From Pontiellaceae bacterium B12219 (lineage in GTDB: Bacteria > Verrucomicrobiota > Kiritimatiellia > Kiritimatiellales > Pontiellaceae), in contig JARNMJ010000004.1 of assembly GCA_029432795.1 (NCBI GenBank), forward strand, positions 81,886-145,885: 64,000 bases of DNA, written 5' to 3'. The position numbers were made by a program, and so were the translations under genes. This document shows positions 58,545 through 64,000 of the stretch, piece by piece. Every line of letters starts with the position of its first letter. Positions within the stretch are counted from its first letter, which is position 1. The notes beneath the pieces are model-generated. The model did not search any database and was not told where the DNA came from. It worked only from the letters and a program-made list of their open reading frames with translations.

Positions 58545-61397
58545 ATGTTGTATGTATATAAAAAGTGTGAGCGTGTGTTGCTGCTGGGGGCTCTGGTGGG
58601 GCTGGCAGGCCTTGCTTTCGGTCAGTTTCCCGGCAGAGGCGTTACGCAGGCTCAGCTTTCCCGTATGGATCCGCAGGCCGAGACGACCAGTGTGCTGATT
58701 GAAACCTCGAAGGAACTGCTGAAAAACGAGCAGTATGAGGATGCACTGCCGTTTTTGGAGGAGGTGTTGGTGCGCCTGGAGGGAGACGAGGGGAAAAAGG
58801 CCCGGCAGACCAGAGCTTTTACCTTGTACCAACTCGGGCATTGTCAGATGAAGCTGGGCGATTATGTTTCCGGTGCTCGGAATTTTGTGCAGTTTGCGGA
58901 TGAATTCCCGGATGACCTGCAGCAGGAGTCAGCCCGTATGCTGGCTGCGCAGTCGCTGACCATGGTCCAGCAGTGGCCGTTGGTTGAGGAACAGGCCCGG
59001 CTGGTGCTGAAAAATATTCGGCTGAGTGAAGAGCTTAAAATTCCATCGCTGCAGCTTTTGGCGGAGGCGCTGTATCAGCAGGAAAAGTGGGCTGAAGCGA
59101 TGAAGCCGCTGGGGTTGCTGCTTCGTACCGCAAAAGATGCGCAGGTCCGGGCGGGGGCGGCGGTGATGCTGGTGACCTGTTATGTGCGGCTGGATGACTT
59201 TGCGAGCCTGTTTGAGTTTTTGCCGAAGTGCGAGCCGTCGGCCCGTTTTGATGTCGGGCTGAATGTTGCGCTGCTGGAAGCCGGTGATTCTCATTATAAT
59301 AAGGGGGAGTATCAGAAGGCGTTGTTATTATATCGGCTGGTGCTGACGAAATCGGATTTGACCCTTCATTATGAAAACCGTATTCGCGAGTTAAAGTTGG
59401 CCATGAAGCCGTTTGCCGCCGGGGGAGCGCAGACGCTGAGCGAATATAAAGAGATGCAACAGAAGCAGGAAAAGCTGCTTGCCCGGTTGAGGGCGCAGTA
59501 TGAAGTGATCACCGGATTTCAGGATTATGATATGGACGTGGTGCTGCGAATGGCGCAGTGCTACAGCGATCTGGGCCGAAACTGGCCGGCTCATGCGATT
59601 TACCGCCGAATCTTTACGGAAAATCCGGAAAGTGAACTGGCGGATCAGGCCTGCTATTCCGCGTTTTCTGTGATGCTGGATGAGCAGGAGTGGGCGCTGG
59701 CGACGGCGGAGGGTTTTGACTATATTGAAAAGCGGCCTGATGGTGAATATCTCGATGATATTACGCTGAACCTCATTCAGTTGCGGTTGCAGCAGGAACA
59801 GCTGGAGCCGGCGTATGAAATGGGGCTGCAGGCATTGGAGCTTTCGCCGGACCATAAGTATGTCGATCAGGTTAATTATCTGTTGGGCTATATTTGTTTT
59901 CAGCGTCTGGAATACGGCGAAGCGCTTTCCTTTTTTACGAAGATTCTGGGGGCGTGGCCGGATAGCCGGTATTACGAGTCGGCTGAGTATTGGCGGGCAA
60001 TGAGTTTGTTGTTTCTGGGTGACTTTGAAAAAGCGGAGTCGGCTTTTCTCGGCTATTTGAGCAATCCGAAATATGATGAAAAGGTGTATGGAGAAGATGC
60101 ATCCTATCGTCTGGGCATTGCTCAGTACGGGGAGGAAAAGTTCCAGGCCTCGGAAGAAACGCTGCGTGCATTTGTGGCGGATTATCCGGAAAGCAGTCTG
60201 CTCAGCGAGGCTTATGCGATGCTTGGGGACCTGAGGGGTGCAGAGGGGGAGCTTGATGTCGCGCTGGATTATTACCGGTTGGCCATGGAAAAGGCGTTGT
60301 CGGTTGTGCATTTGAACTACCCGTTGTTTCAGGCGGCAAAAACGATGGAGCTGGCGAAACGGTATCCGGAACTTGTTGTTTTAATGACGGACTATCTCGA
60401 AGAGCAGGGGGCTCGGGGCGATTTCGCGAATGCGGTCTATTGGAGGGGAAAGGCGTATAAAGCGCTGGATGAATATCCGCGGGCTCTGAATTCGTATTTT
60501 GAAGCGGTGGATGAGTTCGGAAATGAGGCTGAGCTGGATGGGATTGATGTGATCCTGAATGAAATCGTCAGCGATTATGAAAGTGAAGCGCTGGAGGGAT
60601 ATCGTTCCATTATTCTTGAGGATCTGGATGCGCATCTGGAGGCGGCGATGTCGAGTGGGAAACGGACGTTGGAGCTGCGCTATAAAACAATTTTCGCGAA
60701 TATTACGACGGGCGAGGAACGGGAAGCTTTTCTGGATTCGATTGTCCGGCCCGAAAGTATTCCGGCCTCTGGATCAAGTACTTTGGTGGTGATTGCGAAG
60801 GAGGGTGTGAAGCGCGGGGAGTATGAATTGGTGCAGGAGGCATATGACCGGTTTATGTCGCGTTATCCGATTTCAAATCAGATGCTTTACATCATGAATG
60901 CTCAAATGGATGCGCTGATCGGTCGGTACCGGTTTGATGAGGCTATTGCGCTTGCTGAGGAAATTCTGCTGAAATTCGGTTACAGCAGATCCGTCGCACA
61001 CGCACGTATGCGCCGTGGCGATGCGTATCGACTTAAAGGGGATTATGAGAATGCGCTGGGAGCCTATACAGAAGTGTTGTCGATTCGGGAGTGGCGCGGT
61101 CCGCTGACGCCGGAAGCCCTTTATTATTCCGGACTTTGTAAAATGGAGCTGGGCCGGGTTGAGGAGGCATTTGCGTATTTTCAGCGTATTTATGTGCTCT
61201 ATGAGGAATATGCTGAATGGGTGGCGCCGGCGTATGATCGGAGTATTCAGTGTATGGAGCGTCTCGGCGGCTACAATCAGGAAATCATCAACACGTGCCG
61301 GGAAATGCTGGCGAATGAATCGGTGGCTTCAACGCCGGAAGGTCTTAAAGCCAAACGCCGCCTCGAAGAGTCCGGTGTTGTGGAGGTGGGTTTATGA
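58545..61397 (+). CDS. Long TPR-repeat envelope protein, first gene of ExbB/ExbD operon 2
   Basis: ATG 58545 is preferred to a TTG at 58524; no clear ribosome site is present. The 950-residue protein has an N-terminal hydrophobic segment (VLLLGALVGLAGLAFG). It continues with ~20 TPR-like units, such as KNEQYEDALPFLEEVLVRL, YNKGEYQKALLLYRLVLTKS, LEYGEALSFFTKILGAWPDSRYYESAEYWRAMSLLFLG and LKGDYENALGAYTEVLSI. It is not closely alike in sequence to the first TPR protein but has the same position before ExbB/ExbD genes. It is probably a periplasmic scaffold. Its end overlaps the next ATG (ATGA). Confidence 0.83.
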   Translation: MLYVYKKCERVLLLGALVGLAGLAFGQFPGRGVTQAQLSRMDPQAETTSVLIETSKELLKNEQYEDALPFLEEVLVRLEGDEGKKARQTRAFTLYQLGHCQMKLGDYVSGARNFVQFADEFPDDLQQESARMLAAQSLTMVQQWPLVEEQARLVLKNIRLSEELKIPSLQLLAEALYQQEKWAEAMKPLGLLLRTAKDAQVRAGAAVMLVTCYVRLDDFASLFEFLPKCEPSARFDVGLNVALLEAGDSHYNKGEYQKALLLYRLVLTKSDLTLHYENRIRELKLAMKPFAAGGAQTLSEYKEMQQKQEKLLARLRAQYEVITGFQDYDMDVVLRMAQCYSDLGRNWPAHAIYRRIFTENPESELADQACYSAFSVMLDEQEWALATAEGFDYIEKRPDGEYLDDITLNLIQLRLQQEQLEPAYEMGLQALELSPDHKYVDQVNYLLGYICFQRLEYGEALSFFTKILGAWPDSRYYESAEYWRAMSLLFLGDFEKAESAFLGYLSNPKYDEKVYGEDASYRLGIAQYGEEKFQASEETLRAFVADYPESSLLSEAYAMLGDLRGAEGELDVALDYYRLAMEKALSVVHLNYPLFQAAKTMELAKRYPELVVLMTDYLEEQGARGDFANAVYWRGKAYKALDEYPRALNSYFEAVDEFGNEAELDGIDVILNEIVSDYESEALEGYRSIILEDLDAHLEAAMSSGKRTLELRYKTIFANITTGEEREAFLDSIVRPESIPASGSSTLVVIAKEGVKRGEYELVQEAYDRFMSRYPISNQMLYIMNAQMDALIGRYRFDEAIALAEEILLKFGYSRSVAHARMRRGDAYRLKGDYENALGAYTEVLSIREWRGPLTPEALYYSGLCKMELGRVEEAFAYFQRIYVLYEEYAEWVAPAYDRSIQCMERLGGYNQEIINTCREMLANESVASTPEGLKAKRRLEESGVVEVGL

Positions 61398-62218
61398 TCC
61401 GGTCGTTAAGAGTATTCGGGATCGCACTCCTGTTGTGTGTTGGCGGGGAGGCCTTGGCGCAGTCGCAATATGCCGCAAAAATTACCGTGAATTCGGGTAG
61501 CTCTTTTGTGGTGAAGCGATTGGATATTAAGGGGGATCGTATCTATTCCGAGAACGGAAGCGCTTCTTCTTCAATCGGGGCGATTGAGGCGGTTGAATTT
61601 CGGTTTCCGGGGCTCAGCTTGAGTATGTGCGATTCCATGTTCCGCACCGGCGATCGCAAAGCGCTCGAAGATTTACTGAATCAGAATCTCGGGCCGGTTG
61701 CGCAGTTCAGTTATTTGCCGACAAATCTCGGAGAATATTTAATTTGGTGGTTGAGGACGCAGTATTGGGTCGGAAATGAGGCGGCAGCCGGGAAGACGGT
61801 CGGATATATTCGGCAGACTAAAGATCCGAAGTATGTGGATGAAGCGAGCATGTATTTTGTCATGATGCTGCTGGATCAGGGCAAGTTGGAAAATGCAAGG
61901 ACCGTGCTGGCTAATGTGGGTGATCCTGAAGCGGTTTCGGTTCCAATGGCTGAATATTTGAATGGAAAAATTGCAATGGAATCGGGCGATTACAGGACGG
62001 CAATGCTGCACGTGGCCCGGATTGTTGCATTTCATAGCCGTAATGAGGAGTGGATGCCGCCGGCCACCGTGCTTGAAGCTGAGATTTATCAACGTTTGGG
62101 GCAGCCACAGAAAGCCGAGGCGGTTGCCAATGAATTGATCATGGCCTATCCCGGAACACGATGGAGCAGGGCGGGCGAAACAATTAAGAAGGAATCAACC
62201 GGAACGCGTGGAGAGTAG
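61394..62218 (+). CDS. Exported helical-repeat protein (operon 2)
   Basis: The 274-residue protein has a signal peptide ending near ALAQ. A beta-rich front follows (KITVNSGSSFVVKRLDIKGDRIYSENG), which may resemble an SHD1/SH3-like part. Helical TPR-like repeats come next (YLIWWLRTQYWVGNEAAAGKTVGYI; LNGKIAMESGDYRTAMLHVARIVAF; RLGQPQKAEAVANELIMAYPGTRW). Start codons are coupled on both sides. It probably works with the preceding TPR protein in the envelope; the exact role is unknown. Confidence 0.75.
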   Translation: MIRSLRVFGIALLLCVGGEALAQSQYAAKITVNSGSSFVVKRLDIKGDRIYSENGSASSSIGAIEAVEFRFPGLSLSMCDSMFRTGDRKALEDLLNQNLGPVAQFSYLPTNLGEYLIWWLRTQYWVGNEAAAGKTVGYIRQTKDPKYVDEASMYFVMMLLDQGKLENARTVLANVGDPEAVSVPMAEYLNGKIAMESGDYRTAMLHVARIVAFHSRNEEWMPPATVLEAEIYQRLGQPQKAEAVANELIMAYPGTRWSRAGETIKKESTGTRGE

Positions 62219-62222
62219 TACG

Positions 62223-62981
62223 ATGAAAAAAGGTTATCTAGGAGTGGCTGCAATGATGGTGGTTTTTGTCGGTATGTTAATGCCGATTGCGACCACGTTG
62301 GCGGAGGAGGCGGGACAGGCTGTTGTTGAGGAAGAGGTCGGCGTGGAAGCGGTGACGTTCGGCGCGCTGATTAAGCAGGGCGGTTGGGCCATGTATCCGT
62401 TGGGACTTTTCTCGGTGGCTATGTTTTATCTGATTATTCGGAATTCCCTTTTGTTGCGTGAAAAAAATATGCTTCGTGAGGATCTTGCACCTCAGATTGA
62501 GGAGCTTATGGCAAAGCGTGATGTGGCGGGGCTGCGTGAGCTTTGTGCAGCAAACGACAGTTTGATCACGGCAGTGCTGGATGCTGGTATGGAACGTATT
62601 TCAGGTGAGCATGACTACGACCCGCAGCATGTGATGGAGGCCATTGAGGAAGCGGGCAATGAACAGATGGTTATATTTATGAAGCCCATCAATTTTCTTT
62701 CAATCATCGGAGGTACCGCCCCGATGCTGGGATTGCTCGGTACGGTTTCTGGTATGATCAAAGCTTTCTCTATTATTGCGCAGGGCGGCATGGGGGATCC
62801 GGGAAAATTGGCCGGGTCTATTGGGGAGGCTCTGATTACGACGGCCACCGGTCTGCTTATCGCGATCCCGGCGATGATTGCTTATTTCCTTTTCAAGAAT
62901 AATTTCATTAAGAGCATGTCAACGATGGGTCGTATGGTCGGGCGTTATCTGAATATTTACCGTTATGCGAAAGTAGGTTAA
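62223..62981 (+). CDS. MotA/TolQ/ExbB-family proton channel subunit with signal-like N-terminus (operon 2)
   Basis: ATG 62223 follows GGAGAG; 62208 is an alternative. The 252-residue protein begins with a hydrophobic leader (LGVAAMMVVFVGMLMPIATTLA) that may be a cleaved signal, as in many ExbB proteins. It has the membrane segments YPLGLFSVAMFYLIIRNSLLL, LSIIGGTAPMLGLLGTVSGMIKAF and LITTATGLLIAIPAMIAYFLF. The GLLGTV and ATGLLIAIP stretches are classic for ExbB. It partners the two ExbD-type products that follow. Confidence 0.93.
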   Translation: MKKGYLGVAAMMVVFVGMLMPIATTLAEEAGQAVVEEEVGVEAVTFGALIKQGGWAMYPLGLFSVAMFYLIIRNSLLLREKNMLREDLAPQIEELMAKRDVAGLRELCAANDSLITAVLDAGMERISGEHDYDPQHVMEAIEEAGNEQMVIFMKPINFLSIIGGTAPMLGLLGTVSGMIKAFSIIAQGGMGDPGKLAGSIGEALITTATGLLIAIPAMIAYFLFKNNFIKSMSTMGRMVGRYLNIYRYAKVG

Positions 62982-62996
62982 ACCTCTGAGTCTATT

Positions 62997-63428
62997 GTGA
63001 AATTTAAAATTCCAGCGGAAGGCGGCGAGGACGAAATCAACATGGCTCCCATGATTGATATGGTCTTCCTGTTGCTCATCTTTTTTATGGTTGCTTCGCA
63101 TATGTCGAAGATGGATCGGACTCCGGTTGAACTGCCGGTGGCCGATAAATCCACCGTTCCGGAAAATGCGCGCGGGCGACAGCTCATCACGATTCGGTCG
63201 CAGGATGCTTCGGGAGAGAAGGTGGATATTCTGATGAATCTCAAAATAATCAGTGTGGAAGAGGTGGCTCCGCGCGTGCGGAAGATTCTGGAAGATGATG
63301 CCGATGCTGAGGTGTATCTGCGTGCCGATCGATATGCGAAGCATAAGCACGTGAAAGAAGTGATGGCCGCCTGTGCCGAGGGCGGTGTTGCGAATGTGAT
63401 TTTTGGCACCTTTGAATCTGGAAACTGA
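62997..63428 (+). CDS. ExbD/TolR-family protein, first of a pair (operon 2)
   Basis: The protein starts with GTG, is 143 residues long and begins MKFKIPAEGGEDEINMAPMIDMVFLLLIFFMVASHM. This contains the conserved membrane Asp of ExbD (MIDMVF) next to a short cytoplasmic N-terminus. The periplasmic part ends DADAEVYLRADRYAKHKHVKEVMAACAEGGVANVIFGT. It is followed after two bases by a second ExbD gene; paired ExbD genes suggest a heteromeric pentamer-dimer motor. Confidence 0.92.
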   Translation: MKFKIPAEGGEDEINMAPMIDMVFLLLIFFMVASHMSKMDRTPVELPVADKSTVPENARGRQLITIRSQDASGEKVDILMNLKIISVEEVAPRVRKILEDDADAEVYLRADRYAKHKHVKEVMAACAEGGVANVIFGTFESGN

Positions 63429-63430
63429 GT

Positions 63431-63871
63431 ATGAAAGCCTGGGTCGATGAACTTATAAATGAAAAGACGGAGTTGCAGATTGCTCCGTTGATTGATGTGG
63501 TTTTTCTACTGCTGATTTACTTTATGGTCAGCTCTCAGCTGAAGCGGCCCGAGGCGGATTTGAGCCTTGCACTTCCGGGGGCGGTTTCAGTTTCAACGCA
63601 GATGGAAATTCCGGATGAACAGATTATTGAGGTGCTGGCTGATGGAAAGATTGTGCTGAACAGCAAGGTCTACGCAGCGCAGGATAAATCCGATCTTGAT
63701 TCATTGGGGTACACGCTGCTTCGCTACAGCCAGGCCGCTGAAATTTCTAAAACCAAAGCTATGATAACCATTGCGGCGGACGATGATGCGGTTCACGAAC
63801 GGGTCGTTGATGTGCTCAATGCCTGCGCGGGTGCGGGCATTGAGAATGTTACCTTCGGTTCGGTTCAATAA
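63431..63871 (+). CDS. ExbD/TolR-family protein, second of a pair (operon 2)
   Basis: The 146-residue protein has LQIAPLIDVVFLLLIYFMVSSQL with the proton-carrying Asp, then a periplasmic domain ending ITIAADDDAVHERVVDVLNACAGAGIENVTFGSV. It is clearly related to the preceding gene. A TonB- or TolA-like gene would be expected next, but the window ends. Confidence 0.92.
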   Translation: MKAWVDELINEKTELQIAPLIDVVFLLLIYFMVSSQLKRPEADLSLALPGAVSVSTQMEIPDEQIIEVLADGKIVLNSKVYAAQDKSDLDSLGYTLLRYSQAAEISKTKAMITIAADDDAVHERVVDVLNACAGAGIENVTFGSVQ

Positions 63872-64000
63872 ATTTCGGCCGGTGGAATTTTTCGGTCCTT
63901 GGAGGCCTAGCAGTCTGTCGGAGTTAACACCCAGACACAGGCCCAATTTTCTGCGGACCGGCCAATTATCCGGCGGCAACCGGTTTGTGAAACGAAAAAG
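63872..64000. other. Downstream end of window, no gene identified
   Basis: CCTAGCAGTCTGTCGGAG at 63907-63924 recalls the ends of some insertion sequences, but no transposase can be seen. A GTG followed by AAACGAAAAAG at the very end could start another gene. Neither can be decided here. Confidence 0.2.

Noticed and set aside
1..64000. tRNA, rRNA or CRISPR array
   Set aside because: No cloverleaf with a CCA-proximal pattern, no rRNA stretches and no regularly spaced repeats were recognised on either strand.

Overview
The window looks like a chromosomal segment of an anaerobic or marine bacterium of the PVC group, most like Kiritimatiellota (Pontiella-type). The inference rests on many secreted sulfatases and fucosidases without any SusC/SusD pair, a PEP-CTERM protein, calcium-binding repeats of the DxDxDG type, paired TPR-ExbB-ExbD operons, and Gram-negative envelope genes. 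No rRNA, tRNA, CRISPR array or transposase gene is visible.

Region 1 (1-45 kb) is a large polysaccharide-utilisation region whose content points to a sulfated, fucose-rich glycan (fucoidan or fucosylated exopolymer). It holds three GH29-type alpha-L-fucosidases, two GH95-type proteins, one GH141-like beta-helix enzyme, a probable new glycoside hydrolase (9423-12869), seven formylglycine sulfatases, three esterase/hydrolase genes, a heparinase/alginate-lyase-like enzyme and a FucU-type fucose mutarotase. Nearly all carry signal peptides, so attack occurs in the periplasm or at the surface. A two-component system whose sensor has lectin-like (discoidin-type) periplasmic domains sits in the middle and is a plausible regulator. 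Several non-catalytic surface proteins share a repeated beta-rich domain, and many proteins share a short C-terminal module. No sugar transporter or sulfatase-maturation enzyme lies in the window.

The most striking unexplained signal is a bipartite element, (CATCCC-A/T-rich-)GGGGATAGGCAG followed exactly 19 bases after GGAT by a GATACG-like box. It recurs nine times, upstream of nearly every transcription unit between 2.6 and 36.3 kb. It looks like a dedicated promoter or operator for a fucan regulon. The gaps also hold two decayed genes (23.0 and 40.8 kb), MITE-like inverted repeats, and a dispersed TTCCAnnnnTTGGAA palindrome.

Region 2 (45-64 kb) is ordinary core genome: a CPBP-family membrane protease, a release-factor-like protein, a SurA/PpiC-type chaperone, Era GTPase, NadB, a DUF3592-type membrane protein, RF1 and ribosomal protein L31. 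It is interleaved with two parallel operons that each begin with a long TPR protein and continue with ExbB/ExbD-type proton-channel subunits; these probably energise envelope processes. The window ends just beyond the second ExbD gene.
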